Source: a virus. Taken from it: a stretch of DNA of 33,135 nt. Each line of letters begins with the position of its first letter. The first letter of the stretch is position 1. The notes under the pieces are model-generated. The model worked only from the letters and a program-made list of their open reading frames with translations. It searched no databases and was not told the origin of the DNA. The stretch spans positions 1 to 33,135 of the IMG/VR virus record IMGVR_UViG_3300045997_000244; one strand, 5' to 3'. Both the position numbers and the translations under genes were made by a program. This document shows positions 1 through 6,678 of the stretch, piece by piece.

Positions 1-825
1 AGTATTAAAGATAAATTAGAAGCAATGTTTGCTTTCGTTCATTTCTGTTTACCTGAAAATTCACGTGAAAAACGTGCGGAACATGCAATCAGAAGCAAAA
101 AATATGGGACAGAAAAAAAGGAACAGAACAATATTGGCCGATGGAGCAATAAACTGGATGCTTACAATATTAATACGGATAAAATTGAAAAGCTTTCACA
201 GGCCCAATTAATAGCTGATGATAAACATTCTATTGCATCACATAACCACGCACCTCACAGTAAAATTAAGGGCAAAACTCGTTGGCAGGTTCTCATGGAA
301 AATCAAAACCCTGATTATCCCAAACCACAGAAACGCATTTTATATAAATATATTGGAATTCCCACAATAACGAGTATTCGCAATAACGATTATGTTCGTG
401 TACAATACGCTGATTACGCTATCGAAACCACAAATATTTTAGCGAGACTCAAACCAAATAATAAGGATGTAACTGCATTTTGGATGCCAACTGAAAACGG
501 CGATATCCCTGAGGTCTATTTATACCAGGATGACAAATTCCTTTGCCGTGCAACAAAATACGATAATTATAACGAGGCACTTGCCGAACGTACCGAACGC
601 GATGAAGAAATTAGGATAGAACAGGCCAAACGTCAGGCACACCACCGCAAAGAAGTTAAAGAAGGTATTCAGGCCAAAGTGGCTAAGGTTGTGATTATCG
701 AAAACAACATGGATTACAAGAAAATTGAGCCAGTACTGGTAACCGCCCCGCTTGAAATTACCGAAAACAAAAGCGATTGGGAATTCGATGACGATGACTA
801 TGTAAACAAAGCATTAGATTTTTAA
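1..825 (+). CDS. Mu-type DDE transposase (MuA-like), C-terminal part
   Basis: The frame is open from the first base, so the gene is cut by the window edge and the apparent ATG at 25 is internal. About 274 residues are visible. They correspond to the end of the catalytic core and the C-terminal beta-barrel and tail of Mu/Rve-type transposases. Typical features are the segment around FWMPTENGDIPEVYLY, the following DKFLCRA strand, and a charged helical stretch (EALAERTERDEEIR) ending in an acidic tail. The DDE residues are not in view. In Mu this protein cuts and joins phage ends during integration and replicative transposition, and its C-terminal tail contacts MuB. The MuB-like gene follows 27 bases downstream, which supports the call. 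Confidence 0.85.
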   Translation, partial: SIKDKLEAMFAFVHFCLPENSREKRAEHAIRSKKYGTEKKEQNNIGRWSNKLDAYNINTDKIEKLSQAQLIADDKHSIASHNHAPHSKIKGKTRWQVLMENQNPDYPKPQKRILYKYIGIPTITSIRNNDYVRVQYADYAIETTNILARLKPNNKDVTAFWMPTENGDIPEVYLYQDDKFLCRATKYDNYNEALAERTERDEEIRIEQAKRQAHHRKEVKEGIQAKVAKVVIIENNMDYKKIEPVLVTAPLEITENKSDWEFDDDDYVNKALDF

Positions 826-852
826 ATATATCATTCACTAAACTACAACATT

Positions 853-1725
853 ATGATTACACTTGAATTTAAACGCAGAATTTTGGACGCTATTAAACAG
901 CGCAAAGTTAATTACACCAGCGACGCCAAATTTTCGATTGTACTTGGTATCAATAATGCTCAGTTATCCCGCATCCAAAAAGGTGACATTGAAAACGTGC
1001 TATCCGATAGTAAATGGATAAGCCTTGCACGTAGGTTAGATGTACAGTTCGGTAACAATAATGCACTGGTTGCCGCCAAAACTCCGGTATACGAATTTAT
1101 TACCACACAATTAACGCAATGTCAAGACAAATCAATGAGTTTTATACTTTGCGATTTGGCCGGAATTGGTAAAACATTCGCCGCCCGAGCGTACGTACGT
1201 GAGCATAGCAATGCAGTTTATATTGATTGTAGCCAGGTTAAGAGCAAACAAAAACTTATCCGCGCTATTGCAAAGGAGTTTGGTATCACTTATACCGGAC
1301 GCTACCACGAAGTTTATGACGATCTTGTTTATTATATCCGTTCAATACCAGGTGCGCTGGTTATAGTTGATGAGGCTGGTGATTTGGATTACGCTGCTTT
1401 TTTGGAACTGAAAGCGCTTTGGAATGCTACCGAGTTTTGCTGTGCCTGGTACATGATGGGCGCCGATGGACTTAAAGCAAAAATTGAAAGCAACCTTGGA
1501 CGTAAAAAAGTAGGATATGCAGAATTGTTTCGCCGCTATGGAGAGCGCTTCCAGAAAGTGACGCCTGATGGAAAAGCAGACATGGACAAATTTGCCCGCA
1601 AGCAGATTGCACTCGTAGCAAAAGCCAACGGTTTTGATAATGTTCAGGAACTGTATGCCAAAACCGGAGGTTCACTCTCCCGTCTTTATATTGAAATACA
1701 AAAACTTAAAAACGCCGCAGCATGA
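853..1725 (+). CDS. MuB-like AAA+ ATPase, transposition target selector
   Basis: This 290-aa protein matches MuB in size and gene order (Mu MuB is about 312 aa). Residues 1-70 form a helical, HTH-like DNA-binding region (NNAQLSRIQKG). A P-loop lies at about 101-108 (DLAGIGKT), with Asp in place of the usual first Gly, and Walker B at 168-174 (ALVIVDE). In Mu, MuB polymerises on target DNA with ATP, activates MuA and gives target immunity. The start at 853 follows an A/T-rich leader with no clear Shine-Dalgarno, as is usual in Bacteroidota. Its TGA overlaps the next ATG (ATGA), so the downstream gene is probably translationally coupled. Confidence 0.9.
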   Translation: MITLEFKRRILDAIKQRKVNYTSDAKFSIVLGINNAQLSRIQKGDIENVLSDSKWISLARRLDVQFGNNNALVAAKTPVYEFITTQLTQCQDKSMSFILCDLAGIGKTFAARAYVREHSNAVYIDCSQVKSKQKLIRAIAKEFGITYTGRYHEVYDDLVYYIRSIPGALVIVDEAGDLDYAAFLELKALWNATEFCCAWYMMGADGLKAKIESNLGRKKVGYAELFRRYGERFQKVTPDGKADMDKFARKQIALVAKANGFDNVQELYAKTGGSLSRLYIEIQKLKNAAA

Positions 1726-1883
1726 TTGAGATTGAAAAAAGAAACGGAAAATGGGAAGCAAGTTTTGCATGTGGTTTAATAGACTATGCTGACACTCTCC
1801 AAGATTTATTTGGAACGCTCAATGCAAGAGGTAAGGAAATAGAAGAGGAAGTCGAAGATTTCATAAAAGACAACGAATCATGA
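1722..1883 (+). CDS. Small acidic protein between the two ATPases
   Basis: This 53-aa reading frame begins at the ATGA that ends the MuB-like gene and ends at the ATGA that begins the next ATPase gene, so it is stop/start coupled on both sides. That arrangement, rather than homology, is the reason to believe it is real. The N-terminus is mixed charge (MIEIEKRNGKWEA) and the C-terminal half is an acidic helix rich in Glu and Asp. There are no cysteines in a metal-binding pattern and no membrane segment. I do not recognise the family. It may be a partner or adaptor for one of the flanking ATPases, but this is inference from position only. Confidence 0.65.
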   Translation: MIEIEKRNGKWEASFACGLIDYADTLQDLFGTLNARGKEIEEEVEDFIKDNES

Positions 1884-2509
1884 GACAAAAACGCTCACTT
1901 TCCGCACAGGAGTTACTTAACATGCGGTTTAAAGTAATGGATTTCGATGGCGAATTTCTTAAACTTTTTGGCAAGCCTGAAATGAGTGGTTGCTGGATTA
2001 TATGGGGTGAGAGTGTAAACGGTAAAACCTCTCTTATGCTGCAATTGTGCAAGTATTTAACAAGGTTTGGCCGCGTGGTAGTAGATTCGATAGAGGAAGG
2101 TTACAGCCAAAGTTTAAAGATTGCCTGTATTGACCATGGCATGACAGAATGTGGCAGCCGGTTTCAGGTACTACACAAGGAAAGTTTGGAAGACCTTGAA
2201 ATTAGACTTGGAAAAAGGAAAGGCCCCGATATCATAATAATAGACTCCATCCAATATACCGATTTAACTAAGAAAACAGCAAAAGAGTTTATTGACCGGT
2301 GGCCTAAAAAGCTTTTCATTTTCGTAAGCCACGCTAAGGGCAAATTGCCCGAGGGCCATACTGCTAATAAGGTACGTTACCACTCGAATGTTAAAATAAG
2401 GGTAGAAGGTTACCGCGCTAAAATAGAATCCCGCTACGGGGGCGATAAGTCACTTTATTATACAATTTGGTACGAAGGTGCTAAGGAATATTGGGGGGAT
2501 ATATTATGA
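1880..2509 (+). CDS. RecA/KaiC-like P-loop ATPase
   Basis: The protein is 209 aa. A classic Walker A is at residues 43-50 (GESVNGKT) and a Walker B at about 117-122 (DIIIIDS), followed by a predicted sensor-like strand IFVSHAKG. The layout of short N-terminal helix, P-loop and later basic C-terminus (KVRYHSNVKIRVEGYRAKIESRYGG) resembles single-domain RecA/RadA/DnaB-core ATPases of phages. The likely role is an ATP-driven DNA-binding step in phage replication or recombination. The gene is coupled by ATGA overlaps to the 53-aa gene upstream and to the radical SAM gene downstream. The exact subfamily cannot be fixed by eye. Confidence 0.75.
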   Translation: MRQKRSLSAQELLNMRFKVMDFDGEFLKLFGKPEMSGCWIIWGESVNGKTSLMLQLCKYLTRFGRVVVDSIEEGYSQSLKIACIDHGMTECGSRFQVLHKESLEDLEIRLGKRKGPDIIIIDSIQYTDLTKKTAKEFIDRWPKKLFIFVSHAKGKLPEGHTANKVRYHSNVKIRVEGYRAKIESRYGGDKSLYYTIWYEGAKEYWGDIL

Positions 2510-3303
2510 GTAAAATATTTCATGGTAAGGCCATTTATAATCCATCCGGCAAGGCTGGCGAATATAGTTACTGGGCTGCAAATTTCTACAATGGATGTAG
2601 TGCAAAATGTGATTATTGCTATAACAGGCATGGGAGAAGTGCAAAGGTTGTGGGGCGTGATGTCTCAACATTAAAAAAATCGTTAATCGATGAAGATAAT
2701 GCATTACATATCTTTAAAAAAGAAGCAATGCAAAATAGAGATGAACTACAAAAACATGGATTATTTTTCAATTTTGTAAGTGATCCGTGCTTACATCAAA
2801 CTATCGATTTGAATTATAGGGCTATTCTACATTGTGAAACTCATAATATTCCAGTTAAAATACTAACAAAACAAACATGGTGGTTATCAGAAATTAAAGA
2901 TATTGGATTTTTGCCTAATAATGTAGCTTATGGCTTCACCCTCACAGGTCATGACGAACTTGAACCAGGGGCCGCAACTAACGCAGAACGTATTGAAGCA
3001 ATGAAAAAACTACATGACGCAGGGTTTAAAACGTGGGCAAGCATTGAGCCTATTATTGATTTGGATTCGAGTTATGATATGATTATTAAAACTATTGAAT
3101 TCTGTGATTTTTATAAAATTGGCCTGCAAAGTGGGAAAAAATATTCCTTTAATAAGCTGCATACTTTTACATCAAACTGTCTAAGAATGTTGTGTTATGC
3201 TTATGAAAAAAAGGTGTATTTCAAAGATTCTTTGCTCAAGAAACTAGATATAAATAGAGATACTTTACCCTCAAATTGTGTAACGCGAGATTTTAACCTA
3301 TAA
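2506..3303 (+). CDS. Radical SAM protein, SplB/DUF5131-like
   Basis: The start at 2506 is preferred over an in-frame ATG at 2491 because it forms an ATGA overlap with the previous stop, giving 265 aa. The radical SAM iron-sulfur motif CxxxCxxC is at Cys31, Cys35 and Cys38 (NGCSAKCDYCYN). Downstream blocks are typical of the spore-photoproduct-lyase-like/DUF5131 group: VSDPC near 91-95, ILTKQ at 119-123, GFTLTGHDELEPGAA at 143-157, ERIEAMKKLHDAGF at 161-174 and an IEPII strand at 180-184. Enzymes of this superfamily cleave S-adenosylmethionine to start radical chemistry. The substrate here is unknown. Repair or modification of DNA or nucleotides is a guess based on SplB similarity and on the replication-gene neighbourhood. 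Confidence 0.85.
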   Translation: MSKIFHGKAIYNPSGKAGEYSYWAANFYNGCSAKCDYCYNRHGRSAKVVGRDVSTLKKSLIDEDNALHIFKKEAMQNRDELQKHGLFFNFVSDPCLHQTIDLNYRAILHCETHNIPVKILTKQTWWLSEIKDIGFLPNNVAYGFTLTGHDELEPGAATNAERIEAMKKLHDAGFKTWASIEPIIDLDSSYDMIIKTIEFCDFYKIGLQSGKKYSFNKLHTFTSNCLRMLCYAYEKKVYFKDSLLKKLDINRDTLPSNCVTRDFNL

Positions 3304-3308
3304 CAGAT

Positions 3309-3728
3309 ATGAAAACCACAGACAAACAATCGCTCCTACTCAAGAAATTCCACACCATATGCTCTATTGCGGGCATTAAAAAAGAGGCTAAAGACCTAAT
3401 GGTTGCATCCTTTGGCGTGGAAAGCTCCCGCGATTTAAACGAAAAACAACTTAGCGAACTTATTGACGCTATAAACCGCGAACCTGAACAATGGCGTAAG
3501 CGTGTAATGGCTTCCATAGGTGCATGGCTAAGAGCTATTAATAAGACGGATAGTGCCGATGTAATTAAAGGTATTGCCTGTCGGGCTGCTCAACTGGAAA
3601 AATTTAACAGTATTCCGGTATCGCGCTTGCGTGATATTTACTACGAATTCAGCAAAAAAGCTAAGACTGTACAAACTACACAGATGGTTAAAGCTGACGA
3701 AATCAATTATTTATCATCTCAAAACTAA
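3309..3728 (+). CDS. GemA/Mu gp16-like regulatory protein (DUF1018-like)
   Basis: The 139-aa protein opens with a helical segment (LLLKKFHTICSIAGIKKEAKDLMVAS) and then FGVESSRDLNEKQLSELI at about 36-52. This pattern resembles Mu gp16/GemA proteins, which carry an N-terminal 'kllH..a...gl..e.y...l...g..S...lt..e...li' block. GemA in Mu influences host supercoiling and gene expression. The position between the MuB/P-loop genes and gam agrees with the Mu early order. The C-terminal half is helical and basic and does not match anything I can name. Residue-level similarity was judged by eye, so the family call is moderate. Confidence 0.55.
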   Translation: MKTTDKQSLLLKKFHTICSIAGIKKEAKDLMVASFGVESSRDLNEKQLSELIDAINREPEQWRKRVMASIGAWLRAINKTDSADVIKGIACRAAQLEKFNSIPVSRLRDIYYEFSKKAKTVQTTQMVKADEINYLSSQN

Positions 3729-3734
3729 ACTATT

Positions 3735-3914
3735 ATGAGCGAACCTGTAATTACTAAGCCCTACAAAACCACGCAAACAGTAATATGCGGTACCTGCCGG
3801 GGCAAAAAACTGATTCTTAATAAACCCTGCGAACGCTGCAAAGGCGAAGGTATGTTATTGCGCGTAAATGAGGGAGTACTGAAACTTTATACCGTTGAGC
3901 ATGATACTGTTTAA
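3735..3914 (+). CDS. Small DnaJ-type zinc-ribbon protein
   Basis: This 59-aa frame has two Cys pairs of the DnaJ cysteine-rich type: C18-G-T-C21-R-G-K and C32-E-R-C35-K-G-E-G. They would bind one zinc ion. In DnaJ-like proteins such repeats support protein-protein contacts, and many phages carry free-standing versions of unknown role. The gene starts seven bases after the previous stop, and its last 14 bases overlap the next gene, so it sits tightly in the early operon. Confidence 0.75.
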   Translation: MSEPVITKPYKTTQTVICGTCRGKKLILNKPCERCKGEGMLLRVNEGVLKLYTVEHDTV

Positions 3915-4113
3915 CTGGATTCGGAAGAAAGCCGCAAAGGATATCAGGATCATGATCCTTTCTGAAATGGCAATGCTTAAGTTTAAACAACAAAGGTATT
4001 GCAAACCCAGAAAAGACAGGGGTGATATTGAAATGTTCTTTCACTACCAGGATAAAATTAAAACACTATCCGACCTGAAGGAAACCATAGAAGAGAGATT
4101 TAGCCTTAAATAG
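3901..4113 (+). CDS. Small basic early protein, unknown
   Basis: The ATG at 3901 gives 70 aa. A TTG six bases upstream is also in frame, but ATG is preferred. The first 14 bases overlap the zinc-ribbon gene. The protein is rich in Lys and Arg (IRKKAAKDIRIM, KFKQQRYCKPRKDRGD) and ends in an amphipathic helix. There is no membrane segment or recognisable motif. Nucleic-acid binding would fit the charge but is not demonstrated. Confidence 0.6.
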   Translation: MILFNWIRKKAAKDIRIMILSEMAMLKFKQQRYCKPRKDRGDIEMFFHYQDKIKTLSDLKETIEERFSLK

Positions 4114-4137
4114 TTTAACCATTTAAAAAGTAATAAA

Positions 4138-4641
4138 ATGTTCACAACAAGAGAAAAGAAAAAAGTTGAAGAGAAAGTTACCTTAAAAGATTCTCAAAAA
4201 ATTATGACTGATTATTCAACTGCCAACACTCAGTTGATAAAGCTTAATGCTGAGATGGAAGAGGAGGTTGCCAAGGTTCGTAAAAAATATGAAACTAAAT
4301 TATTGGTCATTGAATCTCAGAAGAAACTTGCATTTCAAAAACTGGAAATGTTCGCAAAGGATAAGAAAAGCGAGCTATTTGCAAAAAAGAAAACCTTTAA
4401 CATGGCTTCCGGTGCAATAGGGTTCAGAAAAGGTACTCCAAAACTGGAATATGTTGAGGGTTTTACAATTGAAATGATTACCAAAAACCTCAAAAAGTAC
4501 TTACCCAATTATGTGCGCATAGTTGAAGAGCCCGCAAAGGATAAGCTTATAGCTGACAGGGATAACAAAACTATAAATAAGTATTTCGCAAAAGTTGGTA
4601 TCGAAGTTAAACAGGAAGAAACCTTCTTTGTAAAAGCATAA
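4138..4641 (+). CDS. gam: Gam-like DNA-end-binding protein (host-nuclease inhibitor)
   Basis: The 167-aa length is close to Mu Gam (about 174 aa). The first 85 residues form a long charged helix, as in the Gam/Ku-like dimer arm. The family signature ASGAIGFRKGTPKLE lies at about 90-104 and is followed by a helical C-terminal part. Mu Gam is a bacterial Ku homologue that coats double-strand DNA ends and blocks RecBCD-type nucleases. It is therefore expected to protect incoming or transposing phage DNA. The gene is the last before a strong intrinsic terminator, so it probably closes the first early transcription unit. Confidence 0.9.
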   Translation: MFTTREKKKVEEKVTLKDSQKIMTDYSTANTQLIKLNAEMEEEVAKVRKKYETKLLVIESQKKLAFQKLEMFAKDKKSELFAKKKTFNMASGAIGFRKGTPKLEYVEGFTIEMITKNLKKYLPNYVRIVEEPAKDKLIADRDNKTINKYFAKVGIEVKQEETFFVKA

Positions 4642-4664
4642 ATATGTTTGGATCAACGCTACTC

Positions 4665-4697
4665 ACCGGGTTTGCAGGGATGCCCGCCCGGTTTTTT
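4665..4697 (+). terminator. Intrinsic terminator after gam
   Basis: ACCGGG at 4665-4670 pairs with CCCGGT at 4687-4692. An inner GGG/CCC stem-loop (4677-4679 with 4683-4685) stacks inside it. The stem runs directly into six T (4692-4697). It lies 24 bases after the gam stop and fits Rho-independent termination on the plus strand. Genes from 4767 onward would need read-through or their own promoter. Confidence 0.8.
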
Positions 4698-4699
4698 CC

Positions 4700-4740
4700 A
4701 CCTGATCGGAAAACACACAGGTTCGAGTCCTGAGCAGGAA
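4700..4740 (+). other. tRNA T-arm-like hairpin with competing CCTG/CAGG stems
   Basis: CAGG-TTCGAGT-CCTG (4718-4732) has the stem, the 7-base loop and the exact loop sequence of a tRNA T-arm. A matching 5' acceptor strand and D-arm were searched for upstream and not found, so this is not a complete tRNA gene. The same CAGGT can pair instead with ACCTG at 4700-4704, and CCTG at 4729-4732 can pair with CAGG at 4735-4738. The site therefore has at least three mutually exclusive small stems. It could be a decayed tRNA remnant, a tRNA mimic in the RNA, or chance. Confidence 0.4.
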
Positions 4741-4766
4741 CAATTAATTCACTTAAACTTCAGCTT

Positions 4767-5009
4767 ATGAAAATAATAATTGTAATTCATCCGCCACTTG
4801 GTGAAAAATACCTTAAACATTTAGAGGTAGGTACTATACATGAGGTAATTGAGCGCCCTAAAAATAACCCAGCACCCGAAAGGGGCATATGGATAATGGG
4901 CATTGATGAGCCAGTAAAGTTACTTTTCCACGAATTTGAATGGGTTAAAGAAATGACCCCCATGGAAAAAGATGTTAGTGATTGGCTTCAAACACTTGGT
5001 AAACATTAA
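4767..5009 (+). CDS. Small hypothetical protein
   Basis: This 80-aa protein begins with a beta strand (MKIIIVIHPP) and contains a GTIHEVIERP segment followed by a WIMGIDEPVKLLFHEFEWV block. That block looks like a small beta-barrel or SH3-like fold. The C-terminus is a short acidic helix. No motif identifies a function. It is the first gene after the gam terminator and leads a run of small genes spaced by about ten bases. Confidence 0.65.
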   Translation: MKIIIVIHPPLGEKYLKHLEVGTIHEVIERPKNNPAPERGIWIMGIDEPVKLLFHEFEWVKEMTPMEKDVSDWLQTLGKH

Positions 5010-5020
5010 AAACTATAACT

Positions 5021-5263
5021 ATGTCAATCTATTCAGAATTATCATTAAAAGTTGGATGGGACTGGCTCAAAACTGAAAATTTGCCAGCTCCTGAAATCGC
5101 AGAATCTCTCCTTATACTTGTTCGCGATAAACACGATGTTAACTCTTTTGAACAGGTATTTAAACTCTACCGCTTTGCAAAAAGCCCTTGCAACGCCAAT
5201 GAAGCTAAAAGCAATGCCCTTATTTGTGAGGCTTTCTCTGCCGGACGTCAAATATTTTCATAA
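5021..5263 (+). CDS. Small hypothetical protein
   Basis: This 80-aa protein is probably all-helical (DWLKTENLPAPEIAESLLILVRD, FEQVFKLYRFAKS), with two cysteines that are not in a metal-binding pattern. It is not recognised. It lies 11 bases after the previous gene and 11 bases before the DUF4406-DnaA fusion, consistent with co-transcription. Confidence 0.6.
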   Translation: MSIYSELSLKVGWDWLKTENLPAPEIAESLLILVRDKHDVNSFEQVFKLYRFAKSPCNANEAKSNALICEAFSAGRQIFS

Positions 5264-5274
5264 AAATTATCTAT

Positions 5275-5874
5275 ATGGTTGTATATATATCAGGAAAAAT
5301 GACAGGTTTAGAACCTGAAATTGATAAAAAAAACTTTCAAAAGGCTAAAGAGTTTTTGCAAAATGCAGGATATGATTGTGTGAATCCGATAGACTTGAAT
5401 AATTCAGGTGTAGCATGGATTGATGCAATGAAGGTTGATATCACGGAACTTATGCAATGTAATGCTATTGCAATGTTACCCAATTGGAAGGAATCAAAAG
5501 AGGCTACTATTGAACATTATATTGCATTTAATTTAGGTTTAAAAGTGTTCTATTTAATCGAAATAAGTGGAAACTTAATTCTCTCTCTCACCCAGGACGA
5601 TGCTTTGTTAATATATATCGAAAAAGCCATCGGAATCACATCAGAAATGATAAGGCAGGATACCAAAAATAGAAACATTGCTGATGCTCGCAAAATTTAT
5701 TCAAAGATTGCCCGTGAAATCTATAATAAACAATGGGAAGAAATTGCAACAACGATCAATAGAGATCATTCAACCGCTCAGGCTGCAAGAAATAAAGCCA
5801 ATATACTCCTGCAAAGCGATAAGGCTTTTTATATCAAATACGACAAAGTTTTTTCTTTAATTAAATCTGCTTAA
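5275..5874 (+). CDS. DUF4406 fused to a DnaA domain IV-like DNA-binding domain
   Basis: In this 199-aa protein, residues 1-95 match DUF4406, a nucleoside-2-deoxyribosyltransferase-like fold: YISGKMTG at 4-11, a DITELMQCNAIAMLPNW block and the Glu-containing helix EATIEHYIAFNLGLK. Residues 107-199 resemble the C-terminal domain IV of DnaA, including an ARKIYSKIAREIYNKQWEEIA helix pair and RDHSTAQAARNKA at 163-175, which parallels the DnaA-box recognition signature GRDHSTV. The frame is continuous, so the fusion is real in this sequence. It probably binds DnaA-box-like sites, and any nucleotide chemistry of the first half is untested. Neighbouring genes point to replication. Confidence 0.75.
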   Translation: MVVYISGKMTGLEPEIDKKNFQKAKEFLQNAGYDCVNPIDLNNSGVAWIDAMKVDITELMQCNAIAMLPNWKESKEATIEHYIAFNLGLKVFYLIEISGNLILSLTQDDALLIYIEKAIGITSEMIRQDTKNRNIADARKIYSKIAREIYNKQWEEIATTINRDHSTAQAARNKANILLQSDKAFYIKYDKVFSLIKSA

Positions 5875-5875
5875 C

Positions 5876-6292
5876 ATGAGAGACTACATTTTTACACACA
5901 AAAACATGTCCGGTTCCATTCGGTTAGGGTTCGACGAATCAGGGCGTTTAATGAAGTTTGAGAATAATGCGAACCTTACACAAATTCAGATTGAAACACT
6001 GTACTACCCTGGCAACTTCCCTCTGCACATTGACAAAATGCCCAATTTGCTGGGCAATAACCTTGGCAAACTTGAAGAGGTTACCGAAATAACCTTCGAT
6101 CGGTTTTGGGAAGAGTACGGCTATAAAAAGGGCAAAGTAAGAGCTCAGGCAGAATGGAATAAACTACCATTTGACGAACATGTTATGGCCATTGCTAAAA
6201 TTAAGCCTTACAAGTTCGCATGCCAGACGCATAACCACGAAATGATATACCCTGAACGATACCTTAAACATAAAAGATATACAGATGAATAG
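5876..6292 (+). CDS. Replisome-organiser-like phage protein
   Basis: In this 138-aa protein, the C-terminal half (FDRFWEEYGYKKGKVRAQAEWNKL at 74-97, then ending PERYLKHKRYTDE) resembles the helicase-loader-contacting tail of phage replication proteins and DnaT-like proteins. Those have a typical F..FW..Y..K.GK..A...W..L pattern and a closing 'P..YL..RRW'. The N-terminal 70 residues are unknown. The start is one base after the previous stop. A role in loading host helicase is inferred from this similarity and from the DnaA-like gene next to it. Confidence 0.5.
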   Translation: MRDYIFTHKNMSGSIRLGFDESGRLMKFENNANLTQIQIETLYYPGNFPLHIDKMPNLLGNNLGKLEEVTEITFDRFWEEYGYKKGKVRAQAEWNKLPFDEHVMAIAKIKPYKFACQTHNHEMIYPERYLKHKRYTDE

Positions 6293-6533
6293 AAAAGCTT
6301 TATGCCAGGCATGCCATAACGAAAAATTTGGCATAAAAACAAGGATGAGTGTACCCCATACCTGTGGAAGAGAATTAAACATGAAGTTGTGTTCAAACTT
6401 TGAATGTTCTATGAATTACTTGTGTTTTCGATACAACAAAGAAGCCGAACATAAATTCACACCAGGTAAATTTCCCGATGAGGCACCCGAATTTGGCGCC
6501 GATTTCTGCAACATGTTCTATAAATTCGATTAA
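6285..6533 (+). CDS. Small cysteine-rich protein
   Basis: This 82-aa protein has seven Cys (7, 10, 27, 36, 41, 47, 75). The first pair is CQAC, and a middle run is CSNFECSMNYLCFRY. The spacing suggests metal binding, probably zinc, although no named finger fits. The start overlaps the previous gene by eight bases. It is one of several Cys-rich small proteins in this early region. Function is unknown. Confidence 0.65.
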   Translation: MNRKALCQACHNEKFGIKTRMSVPHTCGRELNMKLCSNFECSMNYLCFRYNKEAEHKFTPGKFPDEAPEFGADFCNMFYKFD

Positions 6534-6537
6534 CCCC

Positions 6538-6678
6538 ATGACAGACCTCATCATTATTTCACTTGTGTCCATTACCCTTGGTATTATCGGGTACATAGTT
6601 GGTTATTCCGAAGGTAAAATTAAGGGCACCGTGCAGACACTCAAACTTTTTAAAGACAAATTATGTTTAAAAAACTGA
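6538..6678 (+). CDS. Small single-pass membrane protein
   Basis: The ATG at 6538, four bases after the previous stop, gives 46 aa. Residues 4-22 form one transmembrane helix (LIIISLVSITLGIIGYIVG), and a short Lys-rich tail follows (GKIKGTVQTLKLFKDK). The next gene starts inside its last 16 bases. It may act with the large membrane protein that follows. Size alone would allow a small holin or antiholin, but the place in the early operon argues against this. Confidence 0.55.
   Translation: MTDLIIISLVSITLGIIGYIVGYSEGKIKGTVQTLKLFKDKLCLKN

Noticed and set aside
2491-2505. Upstream ATG for the radical SAM gene
   Set aside because: Starting at 2506 gives an ATGA overlap identical to the two preceding gene junctions. 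The 2491 start would add only five residues inside the previous gene.
4700-4741. Complete tRNA gene
   Set aside because: The T-arm is convincing, but no 5' acceptor strand complementary to GCAGGAA or AGCAGGA and no D-arm is present upstream. It is reported only as a T-arm-like element.
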